Shown: positions 1 through 7,307, counted from the stretch's first letter. The stretch is DNA of 12,368 nt from an uncultured Flammeovirgaceae bacterium (GCA_946480685.1 CAMLLI010000034.1:1-12368), one strand, 5' to 3'. A program made the numbers and translations. The notes: generated by a model not told the origin, from the sequence alone.

Positions 1-737
1 AACTGGCAGGTGTTATGTTGCTTGTTAACATTGTTATCTGGGTGCTGGGTATTGTATTTCTGATTGATAACCTCGGCTATAATGTTACCACCATCATCAC
101 CGGTCTTGGTATAGGCGGTATTGCTGTAGCACTGGCAGCGCAAAATATACTGGGCGACTTGTTCAACTACTTCGTGATCTTTTTCGACAGACCTTTTGAG
201 GTTGGAGATTTTATTGTGGTGGATGACAAGCTCGGTTCAATTGAGTATATCGGATTGAAGACGACACGTCTGCGAAGTCTTTCGGGTGAACAGATCGTGA
301 TTGGTAATGCAAATCTCACCAACTCGCGGATTCATAACTTCAAACGCCAGGTTAACCGCAGAGTTGTATTTACCTTCAACATCGATTACAAAACTCCGGT
401 TGAAAAAATCAAAACAATTTCCGGCATGGTTCGATCCATCATCGAGCAACAGCAGATGGTTCGATTCGACCGCGCACATTTTGCATCGTTTGGTGACTGG
501 AGTTTGCGGTTCGAGGTGGTTTACTATGTGCTGGATCCTGACTTTAACAAGTACATGGACATTCAGCAAAATATTAATATACAGCTATACGAAGTGTTGC
601 AGAAGAATGAAATTTACTTTGTAAATACATTGCATGTATCTACGGCACCGCCACCACCGAAGTCGGATGACGATGCGGGTGCCTCTGAGCAATCGCTCAA
701 TCGGGAAAAAGAAACCACACAACAAAACGGAACGTAG
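1..737 (+). CDS. MscS-family mechanosensitive ion channel, 5'-truncated by the window edge
   Basis: This is the C-terminal part of a small-conductance mechanosensitive channel, an inner-membrane pore that opens on hypo-osmotic stress. The frame is open to the left edge (first whole codon at 3), so the ATG at 15 is probably internal and the real start lies upstream. Counting from that ATG, a hydrophobic helix at about 3-20 is followed by the Gly/Ala-rich pore helix typical of MscS TM3 (about 30-58, with GLGIGGIAVALAAQNILGD). The beta domain follows, with FDRPFEVGD at 57-65 and the conserved IGNANLTNSRIHNF stretch at 96-109. The last 30 or so residues (PPPP, acidic, Gln-rich) look disordered. 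Known for the family: a homoheptamer whose TM3 lines the pore. The call is solid at family level; which MscS paralogue it is cannot be told without the N-terminus. No classical terminator follows directly. Confidence 0.93.
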   Translation, partial: LAGVMLLVNIVIWVLGIVFLIDNLGYNVTTIITGLGIGGIAVALAAQNILGDLFNYFVIFFDRPFEVGDFIVVDDKLGSIEYIGLKTTRLRSLSGEQIVIGNANLTNSRIHNFKRQVNRRVVFTFNIDYKTPVEKIKTISGMVRSIIEQQQMVRFDRAHFASFGDWSLRFEVVYYVLDPDFNKYMDIQQNINIQLYEVLQKNEIYFVNTLHVSTAPPPPKSDDDAGASEQSLNREKETTQQNGT

Positions 738-744
738 CCCACTA

Positions 745-752
745 TAACTTTG
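745..752 (+). promoter_or_regulatory. Possible -7 box (TAnnTTTG type), weak
   Basis: The octamer TAACTTTG fits the Bacteroidota sigma-A -7 consensus TAnnTTTG exactly. It lies just after the channel gene and about 190 bases before the response regulator. No TTTG-like -33 element was found about 19-21 bases upstream, so it may be a chance match. Confidence 0.2.
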
Positions 753-767
753 TTAGCTGGTTGTTGG

Positions 768-802
768 TGAGAAGATAGCTTTAATCTGTGCGGTGCTTCT
801 CA
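768..802. repeat. Inverted repeat downstream of the channel gene
   Basis: TGAGAAG (768-774) and CTTCTCA (796-802) are perfect 7-base inverted repeats around a 21-base loop. They could form a weak hairpin in the 3' untranslated region of the channel transcript. No T-run follows, so it is not a convincing intrinsic terminator. Confidence 0.3.
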
Positions 803-834
803 AAATATACCTCCTGTTTCTGCCACATGTGCAG

Positions 835-866
835 ACTATAATTCATGGTTTAAAAAAAATTATAGT
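835..866. repeat. AT-rich 9-bp perfect inverted repeat upstream of the response regulator
   Basis: ACTATAATT (835-843) and AATTATAGT (858-866) are exact reverse complements separated by 14 bases that include an eight-A tract (852-859, partly within the right arm). The repeat lies about 30 bases upstream of the candidate -7 box at 898-905. It could be a regulator binding site or an AT-rich hairpin. The arms contain no G+C-rich core and no T-run follows, which argues against a terminator. Confidence 0.4.
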
Positions 867-891
867 TTAACCTTAAAAATCCGGTGGCGAT

Positions 892-911
892 TTACCTTAT
901 TTTTGAGGTAA
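892..911 (+). promoter_or_regulatory. Candidate promoter -7 box inside a palindrome, for the response regulator
   Basis: TATTTTTG (898-905) matches the Bacteroidota -7 consensus TAnnTTTG exactly. It is framed by a perfect 6-bp inverted repeat, TTACCT (892-897) and AGGTAA (906-911), so the palindrome brackets the box. A start site would fall near 912, giving a leader of about 33 bases before the ATG at 945. No clear TTTG-type -33 element is visible at the expected distance. A GGAGG at 916-920 is 24 bases from the ATG, too far to act as a normal ribosome binding site. The palindrome may be an operator; this is inference. Confidence 0.4.
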
Positions 912-944
912 TATTGGAGGAAAACTTTTTCGAAAAATAATTTC

Positions 945-1577
945 ATGAAACCGTTATCCATCCTTACTGTTGACGATCAGGCACTCTTTCGTGAAGGACT
1001 TACGTTGGTGTTGAATAAACTGTACCCGACCGCGAAAGTAAAGCAGGCCAGCAGTGGTCCTGAAGCTTTTGATCTGATGAGCAATCACGTCTTTGATCTC
1101 CTGCTGCTGGACATTGGTATGCCCGGCATGAACGGCATGGAAGTAGCCAAGCAGGTTATGCTCGATCATCCATCAACTCATATTATTATTCTTACGCAAT
1201 ACAATGGTGAAGCTATGATCACGCACCTCGTGCAGGCAGGCGTGCATGGTTTTTTGCTCAAGAACAGTGGCTCGCAAGAGATCAAGAAAGCTATTGATAC
1301 CGTGCTGAGTGGCAAGCAGTATATCACCACCATGATTCATCCTTCTTTACTGAAAGATGAGAAAGCCAACAACGCTCCGTCTGTACGCTTTAGTAAACGT
1401 GAAGCAGATATACTGATGTACCTGAAGCTTGGTAAATCGAGTAAAGAAATTGCCGAGCGATTATCGCTGAAGGAGAATACGATCAACAGTTATCGCGAAG
1501 ATATGCTGCGTAAAACACAAACCAGTAATGTAGCGGAGCTGATCTCGTATGCCTATAAAAATGGCGTATTAGGCTGA
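945..1577 (+). CDS. NarL/FixJ-type response regulator (REC + LuxR HTH)
   Basis: A 210-aa DNA-binding response regulator, expected to be phosphorylated by a HisKA_3 kinase and to act as a transcription factor in the cytoplasm. The receiver domain covers residues 4-122: acidic pair Asp10-Asp11, phosphoacceptor Asp56 in LLLLDIGMPGMNG, Thr84 and Lys106 as the conserved switch and Lys residues. The LuxR helix-turn-helix covers about 148-205, with FSKREADIL, SSKEIAERL and ENTINSYREDML in the expected order. Length and architecture are normal for the family. The ATG at 945 is the first sensible start and places the receiver beta-1 strand correctly; no good Shine-Dalgarno lies in front of it. It is convergent with the histidine kinase at 1569-2384, with stop codons overlapping by 9 bases, so that kinase is the natural partner candidate. 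Target genes are unknown. Confidence 0.93.
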   Translation: MKPLSILTVDDQALFREGLTLVLNKLYPTAKVKQASSGPEAFDLMSNHVFDLLLLDIGMPGMNGMEVAKQVMLDHPSTHIIILTQYNGEAMITHLVQAGVHGFLLKNSGSQEIKKAIDTVLSGKQYITTMIHPSLLKDEKANNAPSVRFSKREADILMYLKLGKSSKEIAERLSLKENTINSYREDMLRKTQTSNVAELISYAYKNGVLG

Positions 1578-2384
1578 TGCTGTAAGGGGCATAACCGGAA
1601 ATTTGTCTGCACCGTCTTTCTGACGCGGATTAAATTCAATAATAACACGCAGCCCTCTCGGAGATATAGGTTCTCTGCGAAATGTCGCTCCTATACTTTT
1701 AGCGCGTTTGGCAAGGTTGATGGTGCCCATGCCGGATGATTTTTCTTCGTTCTCTTTGCGTCTATAATCTGAGCCATCATCTTCTACCGTAATCGTAAGT
1801 AGTTCATCTTCCCAATGCAGGTGCACGGAAATATTCCAGGCGTTTGAATGCTTGATGGCATTGGAGAACAACTCCTGCACCATTCTGAACAAGTTTAGTT
1901 TCTGTCGCTGATTGATGGGCACCGGATTACCGCTTTGCACAAAGTGCATGTGTGTACCTTTCAATGCATCGAGTTTGTGGCAGAGTTCGCGAATAGCAAA
2001 ATTCAGACTCATGCCTTCTATAAAATCCGGAGAAAGATTCCAGATGATGTTGCGGATACTTTCGATGGTGCGATTGAGATTGCGCTTTACAACAATAAGC
2101 TTGGCTTCTATATGCGGGGGCAATGCATCGGCTTCGCGCATTACCAGGTCCAGATCAAGGTGTATCAGGCTGAGTACGGTTCCCAAATCATCGTGCAGGT
2201 CGCTGGAGATACGCTGACGATCGTGCTCAATAAATTCATTTACGCGCGACCATGGTATATGCTCTACGGTAGAGTCGTTAACCTGCACAGCCCGCCTTAT
2301 TTCTTTTCTTTTATCAAGCCAATAAAAAACCAAAGCGGTTACACCTGAACTGGCTAACGCCACTAAAATGTAAATTGCAATCAT
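1569..2384 (-). CDS. Sensor histidine kinase, HisKA_3 (NarX/DegS-like), single N-terminal TM
   Basis: A 271-aa membrane-anchored histidine kinase. Residues 2-22 form one hydrophobic segment followed by a basic stretch (DKRKEIRR), so almost the whole protein is probably cytoplasmic and there is no extracellular sensor domain. The dimerisation/phosphoacceptor domain has DRQRISSDLHDDLGTVLS with His64. The HATPase_c domain shows an N box (QELFSNAIKHS, with Glu171 and Asn175), a G1 box (EDDGSD, 201-206) and a G2 box (SGMGTINLAKRAKSIGA). Known for the family: these kinases pair with NarL-type regulators such as the one at 945-1577. The pair is arranged tail to tail, not as the usual co-directional operon. 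The signal is unknown and may come from a partner protein or the cytoplasm. The ATG start at 2384 gives the N-terminal helix and is preferred. Confidence 0.92.
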   Translation of the reverse strand: MIAIYILVALASSGVTALVFYWLDKRKEIRRAVQVNDSTVEHIPWSRVNEFIEHDRQRISSDLHDDLGTVLSLIHLDLDLVMREADALPPHIEAKLIVVKRNLNRTIESIRNIIWNLSPDFIEGMSLNFAIRELCHKLDALKGTHMHFVQSGNPVPINQRQKLNLFRMVQELFSNAIKHSNAWNISVHLHWEDELLTITVEDDGSDYRRKENEEKSSGMGTINLAKRAKSIGATFRREPISPRGLRVIIEFNPRQKDGADKFPVMPLTASA

Positions 2385-2542
2385 ATTGCTAACTTGATTT
2401 GTCGTTTGATTTCGGTTAGTTAGTAAAGAAGTACCTCTATGCTTTAATGGTTTATATGGCGCCAGCTATTAATCTCTCCCAAACGGCCAATTCACTTCCA
2501 AAACCTTTGTAATTTAAACGTTTATTCAAACTTTCAGAAGTC
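2385..2542. promoter_or_regulatory. Divergent intergenic region (histidine kinase / L,D-transpeptidase-like gene)
   Basis: These 158 bases separate two divergent starts, so promoters for both genes should lie here. A TTTG at 2506-2509 could serve as a -33 element for the plus-strand gene, with AAACTTTC (2528-2535) as a poor -7 box 18 bases on; that would leave almost no leader. A 10-base palindrome, TAAACGTTTA, lies at 2515-2524. An AGAAG at 2536-2540 may be a weak ribosome binding site. No convincing promoter was found for the kinase. Confidence 0.3.
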
Positions 2543-3271
2543 ATGAACGTGGTTTTCATTATGGCCTCAATTTTTTTTCAAACTGCTTCATTTAAGCAAC
2601 AACAACAAAATTTTGAACGGGTAAAAAACGCTTACAACGAAAAGGAAGCCACCGTAAAACAATACTTTACCCAAAAACATTTCAGGGCAGACGGATTTCA
2701 TCTTTTTATCCAGGCGTTTAAAAAAGAAAAGAAGCTGGAAGTATGGATCCGTGAGAAAAATAAACAGGAATATGCGCTGCTCACTACGTATGATTTCTGC
2801 TCAACATCAGGTGTGCTCGGACCTAAACGCAAGGAAGGCGACAAACAAATTCCGGAAGGTGTTTACCAGATCAACCATTTCAATCCTAAGAGTAATTTTC
2901 ATTTGTCGCTTGGTATAAATTACCCGAATGCATCTGACAAAGTGTTAGCAGACCGCCAGCGTCCCGGCAGTGCTATCTATATACATGGCGATTGTGTTAC
3001 GATCGGATGTATACCCATTACTGACGATAAGATCAAAGAACTATATATACTGGCGATCGAAGCGCGCAACAACGGACAGATTGCTATACCGGTTCATATT
3101 TTTCCAACGAAACTCGATGCTGCTAACTTTACCCAGTTAAAAACAGACTACAGCCACGCACCTGCACTGGTGGATTTTTGGAGCAATCTTCAAACCGTTT
3201 ACCTCGACTTCGAAAAAACGAAAAAGGTCAACACCGTAAAAGTAAATGCCCGCGGACAATACTTCTACTAA
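2543..3271 (+). CDS. Exported YkuD-fold L,D-transpeptidase-like protein, YafK/DpaA type
   Basis: A 242-aa protein of the L,D-transpeptidase (YkuD) superfamily, closest in motif and length to E. coli YafK/DpaA (about 246 aa). YkuD enzymes use a Cys nucleophile on the meso-diaminopimelate of peptidoglycan stem peptides; DpaA itself hydrolyses the Lpp-peptidoglycan bond. The catalytic region is visible as IYIHGDCVTIGCIPIT (145-160), with His148 and probable nucleophile Cys156. Upstream elements are GPKRKEGDKQIPEGVYQI (about 93-110) and FHLSLGINYPNASD (119-132). Residues 1-15 are hydrophobic and followed by a Gln-rich stretch, consistent with a short export signal, though Met7 (2561) is an alternative start. 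The charged C-terminal tail after 185 is typical of YafK relatives. Lpp is not known from Bacteroidota, so the true substrate is open. It is transcribed alone, divergent from the histidine kinase and convergent with the DUF3857 gene. Confidence 0.85.
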   Translation: MNVVFIMASIFFQTASFKQQQQNFERVKNAYNEKEATVKQYFTQKHFRADGFHLFIQAFKKEKKLEVWIREKNKQEYALLTTYDFCSTSGVLGPKRKEGDKQIPEGVYQINHFNPKSNFHLSLGINYPNASDKVLADRQRPGSAIYIHGDCVTIGCIPITDDKIKELYILAIEARNNGQIAIPVHIFPTKLDAANFTQLKTDYSHAPALVDFWSNLQTVYLDFEKTKKVNTVKVNARGQYFY

Positions 3272-3280
3272 AAAGAAAAA

Positions 3281-3320
3281 GCCTTGAACTTCGAGTATTC
3301 ACATACTCGCAGCTCAAGGC
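3281..3320 (-). terminator. Intrinsic terminator of the three-gene operon, possibly bidirectional
   Basis: A two-part hairpin: outer stem GCCTTGA (3281-3287) with TCAAGGC (3314-3320), inner stem CGAGTAT (3292-3298) with ATACTCG (3303-3309), a four-base internal loop on each side and a TCAC tip. On the minus strand the hairpin is followed by a T-rich tract (TTTTTCTTTTT, complement of 3270-3280), placing it 21 bases after the stop of the DUF3857 gene. On the plus strand it follows the transpeptidase-like gene by 9 bases, but only a weak T stretch comes later, so termination that way is less sure. Confidence 0.8.
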
Positions 3321-3335
3321 TCACAGCTCAAAGCT
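3311..3335. repeat. Short imperfect tandem repeat next to the terminator
   Basis: AGCTCAAGGCT (3311-3321) and AGCTCAAAGCT (3325-3335) match at 10 of 11 bases and are spaced by three bases. The first copy overlaps the right arm of the terminator. Such AGCTCAA-like words could belong to a dispersed intergenic repeat family, but one window cannot show this. Confidence 0.45.
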
Positions 3336-3341
3336 ATTTTA

Positions 3342-5297
3342 CTACTTGCCTTTCTCTAACACAAGCGTTACTTTATTAAAGTCTGCCGATGCGTTGATCA
3401 CTTTTCTAAAATCTTCATAACGTACCAGCGGTGCGAAGATCTCCTTGTAGTATTCTTTTATAGAGATCTCGAGTATATTATCTTTTATAGTATAGTCTGA
3501 CTGGAAGAGGAATGGTGTTTTGTCTTTGTCCTTATAGGTAATATCGATCTTCAGGTCTTGTGGATTTTTTATAGTATATCCCGATGGAATTTGAATTCTG
3601 ATGATGCGATCGTAGCCACGGTTAAATTCATTCTCTACTTCATTTACACGTTTATCATCGCGATACATTTCTACCTGAGGTCCGATCAACTCACCCGCTT
3701 TGAATAAAATGCGTGGTCCGGCTTTCTCCAGGAAGTGCGAAGAGTTAAAGTCAACGTTGATCTCAAAATTATCGGCCTTCTCCTCCAGCGCTTTTGCCGT
3801 CCATTTTTTTATAGCAGCATCAGGTGCTGTTTGCTTGGTAAGTTCTTCAATCATGCGCGTTCGCTGCTCTTCAGTCATCAGGTCATAATACGGACCGAAG
3901 TATATAGCATTATAGCCACCGAATATTCGCTTCTGCTTGATGTTTACAGTTGAAAGATCATCGGCGAAACTCACCTGCATGTCGAGGTTATCGCTGCTGA
4001 GCTGATAATCCAGCGCAGGAATTTCTTCAACAGAAGCAAGCGCTGATTTCATTTCACCTACTGCAAACGGTTCTATAAATAATCCTTTGGTCGCTGTAAA
4101 TTCTGCAGGCACCAGCGGGAAGCGTGTTTCAAAAACATACGGAGCTATGAAGCCTTTTGTATCAGGGAAGTAAAGTAAATATTCATCCAGGTATGACCAG
4201 GAGTCAAAGCTTCCGTCAAACTTCAACTGTTCACGACTGCAGGTTATTACCGGGTAACATTTTATACCAGCCTTTTCAAATGTCTTAATAAAAAGCTTCG
4301 TCATTCCTTCACGTGAAGCCAGTTTACTTTTTATGATTGAAGTAACCTGCGACAACGATTCGTCACTGCGCTCATTATTAACTTTTACACTCGACTTAAT
4401 TTTCTGTTCAATGTTTCGGATACGTGACACGGCTGGCTTCGATGGATCGTCACCTAATGTCTTGGCAAATTTCTCTAATGCTTTGTCATCATCTTTCGAA
4501 GTGGTATATAAAACGGAGTAAAATGTTTTAGCGGCTTCGTCCCAGGTATATAAACGTGCCTGCGAACGCGCAGTGTTGTAAGCAAGTTTAAATTCAATAC
4601 GTTTGCGATTGGCATCGAAGTATGAGAAGGCCTCCTCTTTCATAGCCGGTACATCCTTCATAGTCGCAGTATACTTATTCAACTCTTTGTTATCATTCTC
4701 TTCCTGCTTTACATCGGAGAATCCGTGGTAAGCTTTAAAGTCAAATTTTAAATGAGCAGGACACGTCAACAGAAATGAACTTGCCTTTACGGGTACATCA
4801 AATTGCGTATATACTCTGTCGAACACACTGGCGCGCATCTTACGTGTAAAGTAATATTCAATCTCGCTGCCCATCTCAACACCTTCAATGGCAAATATGC
4901 GGTAAGCGTTTCCGCTCTCTTCTTCTTTCAGTTCTTTCAGATTGGACTTATCGAAATAAATAGCTTTACCATCTTTGTTGATAGCACGTGCTTTCAATTC
5001 AATCAGCTCAATCGTATTATTCATCGAAATAACAATGCGGTTATGTTTTTGTATAGCCTCATCGTTGTTTACCAATACAATGCGATGAACGGTGGAGTAC
5101 ATCAGAAACTGGTTGTCTTCCAACACATACTCGTATTGCGCATGTTGTTTGAGAATCAGTTCGGTCAGGTCTTTTTCGGTGGCAGCAAGCGTATAGCGGC
5201 TGCGATTCTTTTCCCACTCATACGGTTTAACATCGCCTGCAAATGCAGCGGTTGCAAATACTACGAGGCATACAATTGCCCAAAACTTCTTAGTCAT
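3342..5297 (-). CDS. Exported DUF3857 protein with a degenerate transglutaminase-like domain
   Basis: A 651-aa protein with a clear Sec signal peptide (MTKKFWAIVCLVVFATAAFA, predicted cut after Ala20). Residues about 45-215 match the DUF3857 pattern, with the INKDGKAIYFD and FAIEGVEMGSEIEYYF strands. The region at about 290-390 aligns by eye with the transglutaminase core of the preceding gene, using AGIKCYPV against TGIKAYHT. The catalytic Cys position falls on Arg329 (ASREGMTKL replaces the YGDCKDMA motif), and no His or Asp aligns with the other triad positions, so this copy is probably not an enzyme. The C-terminal half is beta-rich and of unknown role. It is the third gene of the unit, starting 18 bases after the upstream stop (GGAAG nearby as a weak ribosome binding site), and is followed by the terminator at 3281-3320. 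It may bind or scaffold instead of catalysing; that is inference. Confidence 0.88.
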   Translation of the reverse strand: MTKKFWAIVCLVVFATAAFAGDVKPYEWEKNRSRYTLAATEKDLTELILKQHAQYEYVLEDNQFLMYSTVHRIVLVNNDEAIQKHNRIVISMNNTIELIELKARAINKDGKAIYFDKSNLKELKEEESGNAYRIFAIEGVEMGSEIEYYFTRKMRASVFDRVYTQFDVPVKASSFLLTCPAHLKFDFKAYHGFSDVKQEENDNKELNKYTATMKDVPAMKEEAFSYFDANRKRIEFKLAYNTARSQARLYTWDEAAKTFYSVLYTTSKDDDKALEKFAKTLGDDPSKPAVSRIRNIEQKIKSSVKVNNERSDESLSQVTSIIKSKLASREGMTKLFIKTFEKAGIKCYPVITCSREQLKFDGSFDSWSYLDEYLLYFPDTKGFIAPYVFETRFPLVPAEFTATKGLFIEPFAVGEMKSALASVEEIPALDYQLSSDNLDMQVSFADDLSTVNIKQKRIFGGYNAIYFGPYYDLMTEEQRTRMIEELTKQTAPDAAIKKWTAKALEEKADNFEINVDFNSSHFLEKAGPRILFKAGELIGPQVEMYRDDKRVNEVENEFNRGYDRIIRIQIPSGYTIKNPQDLKIDITYKDKDKTPFLFQSDYTIKDNILEISIKEYYKEIFAPLVRYEDFRKVINASADFNKVTLVLEKGK

Positions 5298-5315
5298 ACG
5301 TTTTATTTTCTTCCG

Positions 5316-7244
5316 TTATTTTTTCTTCAGGATGATAGACTCCTTATACGTTTCACTGATCTGCTTCACGGCATCATTCCACGCAGCAAACTGATCGGGT
5401 TGCAACAATATATAGTCGAGGTAAAATTTCTTCGAAGCAATTATCTTCCCCGCTTTAACCTGGTAGGTTATATCGCAGCCTATCAGCGGACCATCAATCT
5501 TTGTATCAGGCGGTAAATATTCCACGGTGTATCCTTCCGGCATCGCCATTTCGATCACCTCGTATTTTATATACTTATACTCGGATTCGCGCGGAGATGT
5601 GCGAGATGCTGCATTGATCACGTCATTATAGTAATCTTTGTTTAGATTGAGGTTGATGTATAGTTCATCGCCAAGTTTCTGAAAGTAATCACTCAAACGA
5701 AAATCATACTGAATGCGTGTTGGCTTGTCATGATCGTCCAGCGAACCCAGTGTATATTTATCAAGAAAGAACTTGTTGCTTCCTTTGCCTACCAGTTTGG
5801 TAACGTAACGTTTCACATCATCTTTCTCGGAGCGATCGAGTTCATAACCACCAAACACTTTCGGGAAGCCCGACAATGTACTGGTACCACTGCCGATCAA
5901 TTGCGTGCCTTCAATGCGAACAGTCATCGAGTCGGTCATCACATTTTTCTCTTTGGCAATAACCGGCACTTCTTTTACCTCGTACCGGTTGGCATCTATA
6001 CCAATGAGTGCTTCTTTACCCTGTATCATCGATGAGGGATATCCGAAAGCTGTGTGATCGCTGGTGCCATCGAGGAAGTAATATTGTCCATCTTTGGAAA
6101 TATAGGTTGCAATCATGTGGTTGTCCACCAACGGAGTGGGTACCTGCGTGTAGCGATAGGGAATATCACGTGTACCGATCCAGGTGTGATACGCTTTTAT
6201 ACCGGTAAGTTGCAGCATGTTTACGATCAGGTTCGCCATGTCTTTGCAATCACCGTAGCGTTTCTCGCAAACATAAGAACCACTGTGCGGTATAAGTCCG
6301 CGCATGCCTTGTTCAAAGGCTATATATTGAATGTTATTCTGTACCCAGTAATAAACCTTCTTAACAGTCTCCAGCTCCGATTTACTTTCGGCTTTGATCT
6401 TCTCTGCAATGGCTACAAGCTCCGGCGAGTTTTCTTTATTAAGCTTTTCCACAAACGTATAGTACCAATGATACAGGTCGTCAAGGTTCGACAGTACATT
6501 TACACTGCCTTTCTTCGTTTTGTAAGACTTTACATAGCAGATCACATGCGGTGCATAGTATCGCAATGACGGACTTTTCTCTTCCGACTTGATTGCCGGC
6601 AGATACTGCGCAGTCCATTCGTAGGTTACGGAGTTCCCTTTTTCAGTTTTACGAAATTGTATCTGCTTCTTATCGTCATTCAACACCTGGTATGCCAGAT
6701 CAACATCCTTCGTTGTCTTAATTGTATAGGTAGTTTTTCCCTGTGGTAAATAGGTACTGAACACATAGCCGTGGATGAAACGTACATCTTTCATGTTTTC
6801 ACGATACTCCAGTTGCGTACGGTTACGCGAGGCTATCGAAGGAAAATCAAATGAATAGTAATACGAATCATCGTAAAATATACCGGCACTGCGATCACTG
6901 TTCTTTTTGAAATTGGACACGACCATTTCCTTGTAACGGTTCTTGTCCCATACCAGTGTCTTTGCTTTTATATTCGCCACCTGGTTAAAGTGTGAACCGT
7001 ATACGCGTTTACCTGACAGCATATCGGTTTGTTCTTTCAGATGAAGTACATCTTCGCTCACATCGACAAATGCACGCAGCGAATCTCCATCCGGAGTAAT
7101 GTTCAACACTTCCAAGCGCTCTATAAATACAGCAGGCTCATCCGGAAATTTTTCCTTGAACTGCTGCCACAGATCCGTTGATTGTGCCCGGCTTACCAGA
7201 ACGCAGGCTGCAATCAGGATGCCGGTGAGGATTATTTTTTTCAT
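5316..7244 (-). CDS. Exported DUF3857/transglutaminase-like protein with intact catalytic triad
   Basis: A 642-aa exported protein. The start is taken as the ATG at 7244; an in-frame TTG at 7253 would add three residues, and a stop lies directly upstream. From the ATG, a signal peptide runs to about residue 20 (SRAQ|S). An IAAC lipobox-like string at 11-14 makes a lipoprotein possible but less likely. The N-terminal half (about 35-235) is beta-rich and DUF3857-like. A transglutaminase core at about 285-400 holds YGDCKDMA with Cys333, DNHM with His376 and FLDGTSD with Asp392, the Cys-His-Asp order of the family. The remaining C-terminus resembles the beta-rich tail common in such proteins. Known for the superfamily: thiol chemistry on peptides, as protease, amidase or crosslinker; the substrate here is unknown. 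It is the middle gene of the unit, 63 bases after the MORN/TPR gene. Confidence 0.88.
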   Translation of the reverse strand: MKKIILTGILIAACVLVSRAQSTDLWQQFKEKFPDEPAVFIERLEVLNITPDGDSLRAFVDVSEDVLHLKEQTDMLSGKRVYGSHFNQVANIKAKTLVWDKNRYKEMVVSNFKKNSDRSAGIFYDDSYYYSFDFPSIASRNRTQLEYRENMKDVRFIHGYVFSTYLPQGKTTYTIKTTKDVDLAYQVLNDDKKQIQFRKTEKGNSVTYEWTAQYLPAIKSEEKSPSLRYYAPHVICYVKSYKTKKGSVNVLSNLDDLYHWYYTFVEKLNKENSPELVAIAEKIKAESKSELETVKKVYYWVQNNIQYIAFEQGMRGLIPHSGSYVCEKRYGDCKDMANLIVNMLQLTGIKAYHTWIGTRDIPYRYTQVPTPLVDNHMIATYISKDGQYYFLDGTSDHTAFGYPSSMIQGKEALIGIDANRYEVKEVPVIAKEKNVMTDSMTVRIEGTQLIGSGTSTLSGFPKVFGGYELDRSEKDDVKRYVTKLVGKGSNKFFLDKYTLGSLDDHDKPTRIQYDFRLSDYFQKLGDELYINLNLNKDYYNDVINAASRTSPRESEYKYIKYEVIEMAMPEGYTVEYLPPDTKIDGPLIGCDITYQVKAGKIIASKKFYLDYILLQPDQFAAWNDAVKQISETYKESIILKKK

Positions 7245-7307
7245 ATACTTCAATCATTAACCATTGCCAACGCGATGTGCGGGTGTGAACAAGAACGTAA
7301 CGGCAAA

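Noticed and set aside
916..920. GGAGG as ribosome binding site for the response regulator
   Set aside because: It is 24 bases from the ATG at 945, too far for normal use, and no in-frame start codon at a proper distance extends the protein sensibly.
4803..5516. Long plus-strand open frame (237 codons) antisense to the DUF3857 genes
   Set aside because: It spans the junction of two well-supported minus-strand genes. The translation is Phe/Ile-rich without any recognisable domain, and no promoter or ribosome binding site supports it.
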